Of a stretch of DNA of 64,000 bases, positions 43,560-54,342 are shown one piece after another. The notes beneath the pieces are model-generated. The model worked only from the letters and a program-made list of their open reading frames with translations. It had not been told where the DNA came from and searched no databases. Position 1 is the stretch's first letter. Each line of letters opens with the position of its first letter. The translations under genes and the position numbers were made by a program. Source of the DNA: Dryocosmus kuriphilus (lineage: Eukaryota; Arthropoda; Insecta; Hymenoptera; Cynipidae); assembly GCA_038277395.1 (NCBI GenBank), contig CM076196.1, positions 127,283,410 to 127,347,409 of the forward strand, written 5' to 3'.

Positions 43560-45095
43560 ATGAAAGATTTAAATAAAAAAAGCTATAGGGAAAACGGCTA
43601 TAATAAAAAGTGCGCGATACGAACATCCGTCATTCAAAATAAAGATAGGACAGGAAATTTGGCTTTCCAATCTAATAGGAAGCAGACATCCGCAGACTAC
43701 ACGACACAATCTAGTGACTCTGACTCGACTGACGTGATAGCCGTAATTAACACGCCCTTCAGGACTGCGACAATGGCATCCCCCGCAAACTCTCCTATTC
43801 TCCAAACAACTGAACAGATCCTACAATCCATCCTAGTTAATATGTCACACCTAGAAATCAGCATGAAAACCATGATAAGAGAAAATGATAATAGGATAGA
43901 AGACATCGAGAACCTAGCTGGACGAATCGAATTGACAGCCCATATACAAACAGACAGAGAGGATCCGGAAATAACCTCAGACGATGAAGAACCAGGAAAT
44001 TCAAAAGACTGTCGACAGGTTCATCCTAATAGAAACGAACCTGTCTACCCTGGTAGCTCCATGGCCCCTCTGAATTTTCGAACGGAACACAAAACTTTGG
44101 CTAAAAATATCATCCGTACGGTTAAACCACTTAACGGACAGGACGACATAGGGATGGAAGATTTTATCAAAATGATAAAAAAGGCAAGGACGCGTTGTAA
44201 TCAGCCCGATTTCTTACTTGCTTTTATAATTGCAGAAAAAATTCAAGGTAATGCGGAAAGGGCAATTAGATTCACACACATCAATTCTTACGATGAACTA
44301 TACGAAACTTTGCGTCAAAACTTGACACAAACCGGGTCAGTTTCAGCATTAAGAAGTAAACTAGGAAGCTGCAAGCAACGGCCCACTGAAACAGTCCAGA
44401 ACTTCAGCCTTAGGTTTCGTCAGGGAATGAACGAATTAAAATACGCTGTCCAGAACGAAAACTATGGACCAATGGAAAGAAAGATAGCCATCAACATCGA
44501 GGAAAAAGAATGTATAAAACGATACTTACTGAATCTTAAACGTGATATAGGATTGCAGGTAAAAGCTCAAAAACTAAACAATTTAGCAGAAGCCCAGAAT
44601 TATGCAGTGGAAATGGAAATGTGGCTACGTGAAGCTTAACCTACAAAGGTACCAACAGGATTCAGAGCGCCAATGCGACATGCGCTTCAAATTTCTCAAA
44701 AACGATTTTTACCCATACAAAAAATACCACAAGTAACTCAATTCGGGCCGCTTCAAGTTGGACCAACGCAAAGCACTGGCACAGAGAAGTCAAAACTCAG
44801 TTACCACAGATGCGGAAAACTGGGGCACTTTTCTAGTCAGTGCCAATCACAACAGCAGCGAAATTTTCCAATAGGAACGTTCCAAAAGCGACCCCCTCAA
44901 GTTAGGAATATTCAGGAAGTGAATCAGGAAAATTCTTTAGAATATCAGGAAATGGCTCAAGAGGAAATAGAAGAGCAGATAAATTACGAGGATGCAGCAG
45001 AGTATCAGCCATATGCGGAAAGCTCCAATCAATTATGGGACGAGGAACAGACGGAAACATGTACAAATTACTCGTTGACTCAGGATCTTCGATAA
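43560..45095 (+). pseudogene. gag: Gag polyprotein
   Basis: The frame opens at or before 43560 (an internal ATG at 43773 gives 'MASPANSPILQTTEQILQ', a likelier start). A coiled-coil N-terminal half is followed by a capsid-like region ('FIKMIKKARTRCNQPDFLL', 'RSKLGSCKQRPTETVQNF') and, after an in-frame TAA at 44637, a nucleocapsid knuckle 'HRCGKLGHFSSQC' in which the first Cys of CCHC is not present. Gag assembles the particle and packages RNA. The single stop and altered knuckle make this copy defective. The protease frame overlaps its 3' end, consistent with frameshifted gag-pol expression. Confidence 0.75.
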
Positions 45096-47341
45096 ATTTA
45101 ATCTATGAGGAAATAATACCAAGCGATAACACACCCTTTCAAATGAAAAAGAACTTCTTTATGGGTCACGACAAACGTACGTCAATAAAAGCAGTATACA
45201 TGAACTGCTTTTAAAAAAACATCTTCTTCATGTAGTAGACAATGATTTCCCACTACCTGAGGATGTTATAATAGGGATACCCTTTTTTTACGAAATGTCT
45301 GAGGTATGCAATTACACCTAGGTTTTTAATACTTGAGAACGTTAAATTACCATTATACACCGATGGTACCTATGTTAACGGGAGAACTGCAAAACTAAAG
45401 CATCCAGTTCGAATCGAACCTAAATGCCGAAGTTTGGATCGAAGAAAACGAAAATGTACCATCCGGGATGTACCGCATACAGAACGGAAAATTACATATA
45501 CCATTTTTTAACTATTCTAATAAGCCGATAAAAGTGATAGCACCAAGTTATGAAAAAATTGATGCAATAAATAAAATTTCAGCAACGGAAATAAAGAAAG
45601 CTCAAACGAACAACAGTCCAAGAATTCTGAAGCTGTTAGAGAAAACTCGCCTAGAACACGTGGAACCAAAACTGGCAGATCGTATTTGGCAAATAATTTC
45701 CCAATATATAGATGTGGGGATCCCATACCTTGCACTAATTTAACGGAACACGAGATCATTTTAAACTCGAATAAAATCATCAACATCAAAGCTTAACGAC
45801 CGCCCAAAAGTCAACAGAAATTTATGAAAGAAGAAATAGATTCTTTACTTGAGAAAGGTATGATAATACCTTCTAACTCCCCTTTGAATTCACCAATATA
45901 GGTAGCTCCTAAGAAAGGTGGAAAATTGCGAATGGTCACTGACTACAGAGGTATCAACCTCGACACTGACCAAGATGCTTACCCTTTACCCGTAATAGAT
46001 GATATCTTAGATCACCTGGGTAAGTCAAAATTTTTCTCCGCCTTCGATCTTACATCAGGATTCCATCAAATACCTATGAAAGAGGAATCTAAAAAATATA
46101 CAGAATTTTCCACCAAAGACGGACATTTCGAATATAACAGGCTCCCGTTTGGATTAAAGAACGCGCCAGCCACCTTCCAGCGCATGATGGATCAGGCGTT
46201 ACGAGGACTCGTTGGAAAGCACTGTTTTGTTTACTTAGACGATATAGTGGTCTTTGGACAAACAATTCAAAACTTAGTACTGTTACTGGACCAACTCAGA
46301 GAAACTGGTTTAAAACTACAGCCCGGAAAATGTGAATACTTGAGGCCCGAATTGACACATTATCACGGCAGAAGGGGTAAAACCTAATCCGAGCAAAGTC
46401 AGTGCCGTAAAGGAATTTAAAACGCCTAGCAACATAAAAGAAGTTCAATCATTTCTCGGATTAGCAGGCTATTACCGAAAATTTATAAAAGGTTTCTCAC
46501 ACATAGCAAACCACTAACCGAAATCACTAAAAAAGGGTAACCCCTTTAAGTGGACCGCTAAACACAAGTTTGCATTTGATCAACTCAATGAATTGTTATG
46601 TACAGCACCAATACTGCGATACCCTGATTATAGTAAAGATTTCGTGCTCACTACTGACGCTCAAACGTAGGCTTAGGAACAGTCCTTAGCCAGGAAGGCC
46701 ACCCTTGCTGCTTCATATTCAGAACTCTCAACGGAGCCGAGCAAAACTATTCTGCCACAGAAAAAGAATTATTGGCAGTGGTATGGGCCACGCTACGTTT
46801 GAGACAGTATCTTTTGGGAAGGATATTTCGAATACAAACCGACCTTCAAGCCCAGAAATGGCTCCACAATGTAAAAAATCCATCCTCCAGATTACTACGT
46901 TGGAGATCAAGATTAGAAGAATATTCGTACAAACCGATTGAGCACATAAAAGGAAAAGAAAATAAAGTAGCTGACTGTCTTTCTAGATTATTTCCTATTA
47001 GAAAGAATCTCATACAAGAAGCTATAGATAATGCCGAGATAAGTCCCGAAGAACTGGAAGCCAAATTACACGAAATAGACGAAATTGACAACCCTTGTGT
47101 CGAAGAAGACTTGAGGACCCCATCCCCATATCAGATAAACCTTGATAAGCAACCTGTGAAGGAAAAACAAAAACCAAGGATAATCAGTCAAGAGATGATC
47201 ACAGGTAACGATAGAGGATCACAAAGGGAACACACACCCCCAATACCAGAACGAGGAAACCTTCCTGAATATAATAAGGAGTTATACAAGCATTTCCAGA
47301 ATTCGTTAAAGGAAAGAGGCATCAATAAAGCCCTCAAATAG
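45063..47341 (+). pseudogene. pol: Pol: protease, RT and RNase H
   Basis: Protease is recognised by 'LLVDSGSSINLIY' (catalytic DSG, about 45080). RT spans about 45800-46500 with 'VTDYRGINLDT', 'YPLPVIDD', 'FSAFDLTSGFHQI', 'RLPFGLKNAPATFQ' and the catalytic 'YLDDIVV' (46234-46254). RNase H follows with 'TTDAQT', 'ATEKELLAVVWA' and 'TDLQAQKWL', then the connection 'HIKGKENKVADCLSRL'. Stops or slips occur near 45210, 45740, 45900, 46370, 46515 and 46670. The frame ends at 47341, at the junction to foreign sequence, before the integrase zinc finger and catalytic core. Confidence 0.8.
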
Positions 47342-47349
47342 CCAAATGC

Positions 47350-49190
47350 AGGAGGAAAACTGTGGAAAAAAAGTCAAAAGCGGAAGGTGGAAGAAGGGAA
47401 CAAGTGAGAAAACTGGTGCATGCTGAAGAGTGAGGTTAGGTTTGAAGTTAGTAAGTTACGTTAGTTAGTTTGGTGGACAGAGAGTAGCGTAGTGAAGTTG
47501 TACGAGACTGGGAAGACGGATGGTGAGGTAAGGTCTGGTTATTGTTAATTACTACTGTCTTTTTGTGTGAAAATATTTCGAAGGATAAAGGGAGGGTGAG
47601 GGTAGCGCGAGGAGCGGAGCGAGAGGTTGATGAGTGGCGCGGGAGACCAGTGGGTAAGATAGGAGAGTAGCAGGCCACAGGGTAACAGGCCGATTACGAG
47701 GAGACCAAGGCAACAGAACGCCAGAGGGCAATACTTGCCCGAAGAAGGGAATTAGAGACTGGACCCAGTGTGCAATGAATGAAGTGGCGAGCCAGGCAGG
47801 CGGGACTAGTGGGGGCGACGCAGAGAGGTTAGAGTTTTGTAAGTCAATTGGTAAGGTGTTAGAGTCGAGTAATGCCATGGATAAGGCATTAGATAAGACA
47901 AAAGACACAATGGAAAATATGTTCCGAGAGTTAGAGAAGGTAGTGAGTAGAGGGCTAGCGGAAGAAAAGGAACATGGGAGGGGAACAGAGGAAATAGTCA
48001 TAAAGATAAAAGAGAAATGGGAGAAATGGTAGAAATGGGAAAAGTGCTGGAAGAAAGAGAAAGAAAAAGTATGGCAAAAATTAGAGAGGATGGAGGAGGG
48101 ACAGAGAAAAAAGCAGGAAGAGGGGAGAAAGGTAATAAGGCAGGTAGAAGAGAGGGTACATAACTTAGAATGCAGAGCTGAACGTCAAGAGAATCGTACG
48201 GAGATAGGTAGTGGGGACGGGGAAGAGGGAGATATGAACTTGAGAGAGGAGAATGAGAGAATAAAAAGTAGAGTACGTGGGTTAGAAAGGAAAATGGAGG
48301 GGTTTAAAAGGGAAAAGAAAAGGAGAAATGTCGTTATAAAAGAATTGCAATTAGAAAGCGAAACGGGAAAGAAGGAGGTAGAGAAACTTTTGCGGGACAT
48401 AGGGGCAAATGTCAGAGTGCAGGAGATAAAGGGGTTGGGCAACAAGACAGGAGAAAAGCGAGGATGTACGTAGTCAAGCTGGGAAGTGAAGTGGACAGGA
48501 GAGAGGTAATGAGAAAAAAGAAGGTGCTTAGGGGAAGAAAAGAAAGAATTGATGAAGATATGACATGGAGGGAGAGAAGGAAATGATGGCTAATAGGAGA
48601 GAGGGCTTGGGAGGAGAGGAGAAAAGGGAATAGAGTTTGGTCTGGGAGAGAAAATGTTGTGGGTGAATGAGTCGGTGTGGATATGGGACGAAGAGAGAGA
48701 GGAGTTGAAAATAGGTGAGCGGTCTCACGGTCGAAGGGAAGCAGAGGTGACTAAGAACAGAGTAGAAGCGACGCGGTGTGCGAACGAGATAAGAGGAAGA
48801 ATGTGGGGAGAAGGGAAAGAGAGTGCGAAAAGGGGAGTAAAGTAGTTTTTTGGAATGTGCTAGGGATGGATGAAGAAATTGGAAAGGCTGAGAGAAAGAG
48901 CAGGTCATACAGGGTAGAGAAGAGCCAAAATGATTCGTATAAAGGCAAAAGAAAAGTCAGTAGAGTCGCGGATTAATGTACCATAAATAGAATGGAAATG
49001 GCGAGAGGAAACGGAAGCCCAAGGTCTTGAGCGGCAGTGCGTAGATTTAGATTAGAGATTAAGAAGTTATGTACATATAGGATAAAGTAGGAATAAGGAT
49101 TTGTAAAATCTGCGCTGGATGTAAAGATGTGATGGTTATGTAATGACTCTTAAACCCGTTAAAGGGAGACAGTATAAATAAACGAACGAA
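47350..49190 (+). mobile_element. LINE copy 2 (HAL1-like) inside the provirus
   Basis: 5' UTR of about 420 bp (47350-47774), ORF1 (47775 onward), the same truncated endonuclease join as copy 1, and a 3' UTR (48977-49160) closely matching 3590-3789. It ends in an 'aaataaacgaacgaagaaaa'-like tail. It is longer at the 5' end than copy 1 and may be near full length for this non-autonomous family. It sits exactly where integrase coding should be. Confidence 0.75.
47775..48976 (+). pseudogene. LINE ORF1 with endonuclease stub, copy 2
   Basis: Starts 'MNEVASQAGGTSGGDAERLE'. A Glu/Lys-rich coiled-coil region runs to about codon 200, then 'RNVVIKELQLESETG' and 'VEKLLRDIGANVRVQEI', as in copy 1. An in-frame TAG at 48030, a slip near 48455, TGA near 48584, a slip near 48640 and TAG at 48843 break it. 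Near 48850 'VVFWNVLGMDEEIGK' repeats the endonuclease-start motif and is followed within 40 codons by the shared C-terminal tail and TAA. The N-terminal coiled coil followed by an RNA-recognition-type region is the usual ORF1 layout. Confidence 0.65.
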
Positions 49191-49194
49191 GAAA

Positions 49195-49755
49195 ACTAGT
49201 AGTCGTCGCACTTCGCGCTCCGATATATTTAAACCTCGCGCTTTGCGATTGACTGTTTCTGATCCTCGCCTTTTCAGAACACTTTTCGCAAGTTTTTAAA
49301 ACACTTGCTTTGAATGGTATTATTAAATTTAAATTTTATTAAAAATTACAAAAGAAATTATTTTACTTAAGGCTCTATCGCCCTTAAGGAATACATTCTC
49401 ATCATGAAACTCGCGCTTCGCGCTCGACAATTAATTTTTTTTTAAATCCATTGTAGATTAGTAAAATATATAAGATGATGGTGGTTGTCGATCAGGGATG
49501 ATATATGTAAATAAAGATGTTGGTTTTTTTCGATTTCACTGATCAGTGAAATCGAAAAAAACCAACATCTTTATTTACGTAGATTAGTAAAGTTTTTTTG
49601 TGATTTTCCAAATTTTCACAATGCAGGTTTTCTATTCCTATAAGTAAAACAATGAGTATTATAAACAAAATTTGTAGGTTTTTCCAAGGTGGAAAATTCT
49701 GCTCGTTCATATTTTCTCATATCTTGTATAATTTTGCTGCAAAGTGAGTTATATG
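49195..49755 (-). repeat. Dispersed repeat J, copy 1
   Basis: It corresponds, inverted, to about 55705-56130: 'attttccaaattttcacaatg', 'aattattttacttaaggctcta' and 'cgcgcttcgcgctcga' (quoted loosely) all have counterparts there in reverse order. It contains two CG-rich motifs and, at 49466-49578, an extra insertion with a palindrome. No coding. Confidence 0.65.
49507..49578. repeat. 72-bp perfect palindrome without loop
   Basis: 36-base arms meet at 'cactgatcagtg' with every base paired (49507 g with 49578 c, through the TGATCA centre at 49540-49545). The insertion that carries it (49466-49578) is bounded by two exact copies of 'gtagattagtaaa' (49453-49465 and 49579-49591). The other copy of repeat J near 55870-55885 has a single such site, so this is an insertion with a 13-bp duplication. 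Confidence 0.9.
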
Positions 49756-50224
49756 CATGCAAGATACACAAATGGAGTGAGACCAAGTACTAAAAATTAT
49801 TACTCTAGCTTACAATACCACTAAGCAAGACGGAATTGGCGTAATCCCATTCCAAGCCACTTTTGGCAGAACAGACACCAATTTGCCCTTAACCGTGGCT
49901 ACTACCCTAATCTAAAATATCAGGACTTACTGGATATGTGGAGAGAAAGACACGAGCAGTATCTGCAAAGGGCAAAGGAAAGACTGCGACTTCAGAAAGA
50001 AAAATATATAAGGTATCAAGATTCCCAGATAGTCATACTGAAATCTATTTATAATCCAGGAGATTTGGTTAAATTTATCAACCACCAAACAACTAGTAAA
50101 CTCTCTGCAAGCTGGAAAGGACCTGCAACAATAATCGAGAAACTAGATAACAATACTTACATTATTTTGTTTAACAACGAAAAAACGAGAATCCACGCTA
50201 ATCAGATCATGCCTTCTTTTTTAT
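49756..50224 (+). pseudogene. Integrase C-terminal part
   Basis: 49790-49915 reads 'AYNTTKQDGIGVIPFQATFG', typical of the end of the Gypsy integrase core, then a stop and slip near 49915. The 49936-50226 frame gives 'RERHEQYLQRAKERL' and the small C-terminal domain 'YNPGDLVKF' ... 'KLSASWKGPATIIEKL' ... 'IHANQIMPSF' found in chromatin-targeting integrase tails. The zinc finger and the catalytic D-D-E are absent from the window. Confidence 0.75.
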
Positions 50225-50227
50225 AGA

Positions 50228-51089
50228 ATGAAGATCCTGGCGTTATTCACCATCTTGATGCAAATCTGGAATACAAGAAGGAACTACACCCTAACACCGA
50301 TAACCGGGGATATATTCATTGAAAAGATAGGAAAAGCATACCTTTACGATGAAACTTGGGAGCTAGTTATAAACATTAAGAACACTAGCTTTCAAAAAAG
50401 GTTAAATGTAGCACTTGAAACAATGCAACTTGCTATTAGGGCGTGCAACTCGAATTGCGCTGAAAGAAAAGAAATCAGTCTGATGAACGAAAGGTACGAG
50501 AGAGTTAGAAATAAATACCAACTACTCAATTAGGTATTAGGTAACAAACGACCCAAAAGAGGATTAATAAATGCAGTTGGAGATATAGTAAAAACTTTAT
50601 TCGGAACACTGAGCAACAACGATATCGAAAATATTAACAAAAAGTTCGACCAGGTATACCGAAGAAGCCTCAATGACAATACGAGAAATTTATTCATTAC
50701 AACCAAAATTCACGAGCGAAATCCTGATAGAAGAATTAAAAGAATACATTAATACATTATTAACAGAAATTAATGACGGAAAACATGGAATTGTACATCC
50801 CCAAATATTAACACCTCAAATGTTGACTGACACTATTCGAGAATTTGAGATAATACACAAGACCAGATATCATTTCGACGCTGACCCCGAGAGTTATCAA
50901 CACATTATCGACATCAGTAAGATTAACGTAGTCCTTGTCAAAAACTCCCTTATGCATGTCATCAGAATACATATATTAGAGAGAAAAGAGTACACAATCA
51001 ATCATATAATCCCTATCCCACAAAGGATCCAAAACACCCACCTTGCCCTCATCCCCGAACATGAATTTATCTTTCAGACAAAAATTTAA
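50228..51089 (+). pseudogene. env: Envelope glycoprotein, defective
   Basis: Begins 4 bases after pol with a hydrophobic signal-like start ('MKILALFTILMQIW'). About 100 codons on there is an in-frame TAG (50531), followed by a furin-type RPKR site and a Gly/Ile-rich fusion-peptide-like stretch, the layout of errantivirus envelopes related to the baculovirus F class. A frame slip near 50665 leads to the 50673-51089 frame, which ends without a visible membrane anchor. It is therefore truncated as well as broken. It would have mediated membrane fusion in the intact element. Confidence 0.7.
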
Positions 51090-51189
51090 TACGTACCGAT
51101 CGACAGAGATAGTCTAAATAAATGTAAAGATTTAGGTGATTGCAAAATTTGTCATATATTTACATTGTTGTTTGAAGACCAGGGAAAAA

Positions 51190-51420
51190 TTTTTTTGTTG
51201 GGAACGTACCAATTACGTACCAGAAACGTGTTCTTAGGTACGTTCCCGGTACGCAGCGGCTACCTTACAAGCATCCAATTGGGAATGTTCCAGCAACGAT
51301 ATTTTTGCTACGTAAGCAGACATTTTCGCCCAAGCCGGTACGTTCCTGCTACGATTGTCGCCGTACCACTTACAGTACCAAAGTACGAGAAAACAGATCG
51401 CGGGTACGTACTGGTAGGGG
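51190..51420. repeat. GTACGT-rich repeat, left part
   Basis: Many 'ggtacgttcc'/'ggaacgtacc' motifs, including an inverted pair at 51199-51246. The matching right part ('atcgtacgtaccagcctcg', to about 53350) lies beyond the MULE, so the MULE appears to be inserted in this repeat, which itself cuts off the provirus. Confidence 0.55.
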
Positions 51421-53316
51421 GACAGTTTTCCCAAAAAAGGTTTCCCAAGAATTTTTTTCCCCAAATACCGTTTTTCCCAATGATTTTCCCAAAGCACATT
51501 TTTCCAAAAATATATAATAAAGCGTTCTAATACTTTTTCTATGCCTGCCTTCACTTTCAACATTCGCTTGTTTATCAACATGAGGTTACATGCTCAGTTG
51601 ACATTTGGAAATTGCCGTTCTTGACACTAAATTATTGTTGTGCCTTCAAAATTTTACGTGAATTATGGCGATTGAATATACCATTGTAGAACTTTTGCGT
51701 GCTCGAAAAGGTTTTTTTTTTTTTTGGATATAGACGGTTTTTTGTATTACAAGCATTCGGGTACTTCTCGGCGATATTGGAACTGCCGCAACAAAGGCGA
51801 ATGTAATGCGACGGCGATAACTACGGGTGATGATGACACATTATTCGTACGTAAAGGACCGAATCAGTCCGGGCATACTCATGCGCCGAATAAGGAGGAA
51901 GTCGAGGATCTTCGCGTGGTCAATGCGGCAAAAAGAATGGCAGAGGAACATCCGGAAATGCCCCCCGCCCAAATACTTCGTAGAGAGTTGCGTGAGGTGC
52001 CGTCAGGTCAGCATTTTCTTTTTATTTGTGCAAGCAGATTGACAAATGCTCATTGCAATATTTTTTTATGTTAGAAGTTTTAGCGGAAATGCCCGACCGC
52101 CCGAATTTGGGAAAAGCGATATCACGCACACGTCTAAAAGAATGCCCGGCAAACCCTACCCGTATGGCTGACTTGCAAGATATTCCCGAACAATATACCC
52201 TCACATTAGGCGGAAATAAATTTCTCCTGTATGATTCTTTTGACGACAATGAATACGATGACCATGACGGAAGAATTCTTATTTTTGCTTCGTCGGAGAA
52301 CTTGGTTAAGCTTTTTGGATGCAATGCCTGGTTTGTCGATGGGACGTTCAAAACAGCACCCTCTCTTTTTTATCAACTTTTTTCTATCCTTGGAGCTTTA
52401 ACCCAGGTCGGTGTGAATAACAAGCCACAGTCCGTAGGCTTACCTTTCGTGCACGCTCTTTTAGAGAACAAACAAGAACCATCACACGCAAAAGTTTTAG
52501 AAGTTGTCTTGAACGAGGGCCAGAAGCTCAGAGTACGCAAAATGCCTACCACAATAATGAGCGATTTTGAGTTGGCAATTATTAATGCCGCAGAAAAAAT
52601 ATTTGGAAAAATAGTGAAATGCTGTTTTTTTCATTTATGTCAAAACTGTTATCGCCACGTTTTATCTGGAGGTCTGCAAACTGAATATAACAGCGACGAT
52701 CGTCGAATAAAAAAAGATATTCATATGCTATGCGCTCTGGCTTTCGTTCCCGTCGATCAGGTTCAAGAACACTTCCAAACTATACGCGATGACTTACCGT
52801 TGGAAATTGAGCCCATCGTCGCCTACTTTGAGAATACATATATTCGCCGATTCCAGGCAAGAAGGCGAAATAATTCTGGGTTAAACATTCGATTCAGCCC
52901 TCCAAGACTTCCACCTATTCTATGGAATCAATACGACACGGTATTAGAGGGTACAGCTCGCACGAACAATTTATCGGAAGGTTGGCATAATCGATTCCAA
53001 ATTGTTGTCGGCAAACAACATCCTAGCTTATATATATTCTTCGATGAATTACAAAAAGAACAAGCTGACACCGAGATCATGATACGCCAACTACAACTCG
53101 GTCAGAGAATAAGAAGAGGCATTGACAAAAAAAGAAGAGAAATTGAAGCAAAGATTATCGCAGTGGTTCAAAAATATCAGGAATATTTAAATAACGACGA
53201 TATTTACAATTATTTAAAAGTTGTTGGATATCATGTAAAATTTTAAATTAACTATATCTATATTTATATATTTTGGGAAAAACGGTATTTGGGAAAACTT
53301 TTTTGGGGAAACTGTC
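51421..53316 (+). mobile_element. FLYWCH-type MULE transposon
   Basis: Terminal inverted repeats: left 'gacagttttcccaaaaaagg' and, read back from 53316, 'gacagtttccccaaaaaagt'; both continue with 'caaataccgtttttccc'. One two-exon gene fills the interior. At 1.9 kb it is compact. Flanking 9-mers (tggtagggg, taccaatcg) do not match, so target duplication is unconfirmed. Confidence 0.8.
51665..53246 (+). CDS. MULE transposase with FLYWCH zinc finger
   Basis: Exon 1 is 51665-52006 and exon 2 is 52075-53246, joined by a 68-bp GT-AG intron (cgtcag|gtcagc ... tatgttag|aag); about 500 residues. The N-terminal FLYWCH finger is 'DGFLYYKHSGTSRRYWNC', 'GECNATAI', 'SGHTHAP'. The MULE core follows with first Asp 'WFVDGTFKTAP' (about 52338), second Asp 'IMSDFELAIINA' (about 52563), 'CFFHLCQNCYRH' (CxxH) and the Glu in 'TNNLSEGWHNRF' (about 52976). 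No stop or slip is seen in exon 2. The only defect is a T14 run at 51712-51725, which puts the ATG at 51665 one base out of frame with the FLYWCH part. Either that run is mis-sized or a downstream start is used. It catalyses cut-and-paste transposition in the nucleus. Confidence 0.8.
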
Positions 53317-53349
53317 TACCAATCGTACGTACCAGCCTCGATCGATGTT

Positions 53350-53910
53350 AACTGGGTACTTAATACAAGGAGACAAACCAACATGTGATATTTGATGGCT
53401 GTTGTACAATATGTCACGTGCTGGTTGACTTCTTGTATCAAGTATGTAGGTTATGACTTTTGCGCTTTTTTGACAGCTAATGCGATTTTTGTTTCACGCC
53501 GAACTTTTTAATTTCCGTGGAAAGTCTGGCATTTGCCCGCAACAGATCGCGAAATTTTTGGCAAAATTGAAAAGTTAATTTATTGTGTGAAAAATAGTGA
53601 TTTACAAGTGGGATTCGTGCAATTTACTGTCTCATTCTCGTAATTCAGCTGCTCTGCCTGGTCTTCTACATTTTGGAAAATGATTATTTCTCGAGAAAAT
53701 AATAATTTCTCCTAAAAAAAGAGGCTAGAAAGAACTTCAATTCCATTTGACATAAGGAGTACAAAAGACCCTGGATATTGAATGAGTTTTCTTTATTTGT
53801 CTCTTTAAAATCGTCGACAATTTATACATGGTGACAGGGCCGTACTTAGTCGAACTTTGAATTTTAGGAAATTATTAAAAATTCTAAGTCGGATTTTCCA
53901 ACACCTTAAT
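53350..53910. other. No supported gene
   Basis: Moderate-composition DNA with no convincing frame. 'aaaataataatttctc' duplications at about 53685-53715 only. Confidence 0.3.
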
Positions 53911-54342
53911 CCACAAATATCGGATCGTATCGAGAAATTAAATTTATTGACTAAAATTGGGGATGAAAAAGTACATCTTTACGTTTCATTTATTTCAGGT
54001 CTGCTGGTTATTTATGGGTTTGCAGGAAATTACAAGAAAATTGCTTTTTACAAATTACTGAAAAAAATAAATTAACTTTTGAAAATTTTAAATAATGATC
54101 AAAAACTGATTATTCTGCCTTTCAGAGGTCGAAAAAGCTGTTTCATATTTTCGAAGATTAAAAATACATGCCCATTTAAGAAATTTAAAAATTAGAAACT
54201 TAATTTTTTTATCATTTTATTTGTATTTTTCTCGAGAAAGGTTAGTTGTATCGAAAAACTTTTTCAGCATAAAAGATGTATTTTTTCATCTCCAACAAGT
54301 TTAGTTCCTAATGATTTTTCGATAAAATCGATATTTGTGGAG
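53911..54342. repeat. Inverted repeat (MITE-like)
   Basis: 'ccacaaatatcggatcgtat' and 'ggggatgaaaaagtacatctt' (53911-53981, quoted in parts) are matched by 'agatgtattttttcatctcc' and 'cgatatttgtgg' (54273-54340) on the other strand. AT-rich loop between. Confidence 0.6.

Larger units (their letters stand above)
42470..51170 (+). mobile_element. Env-bearing Gypsy/errantivirus-like provirus, truncated
   Basis: In order on the plus strand: 5' LTR with core promoter, primer-binding site, gag, protease, RT, RNase H, the start of integrase, (foreign DNA 47350-49755), integrase C-terminus and env. The 3' LTR is not seen; the provirus is lost after about 51170 in a GTACGT-rich repeat. Nearly every gene carries stops or frameshifts, so it is defective. 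The exact LTR start is uncertain (an AGTTGTAG-like start near 42469 is possible). Confidence 0.8.

Noticed and set aside
47448..48001. Minus-strand frames over LINE copy 2
   Set aside because: Antisense of ORF1 and its 5' UTR; composition mirrors the purine-rich sense strand.
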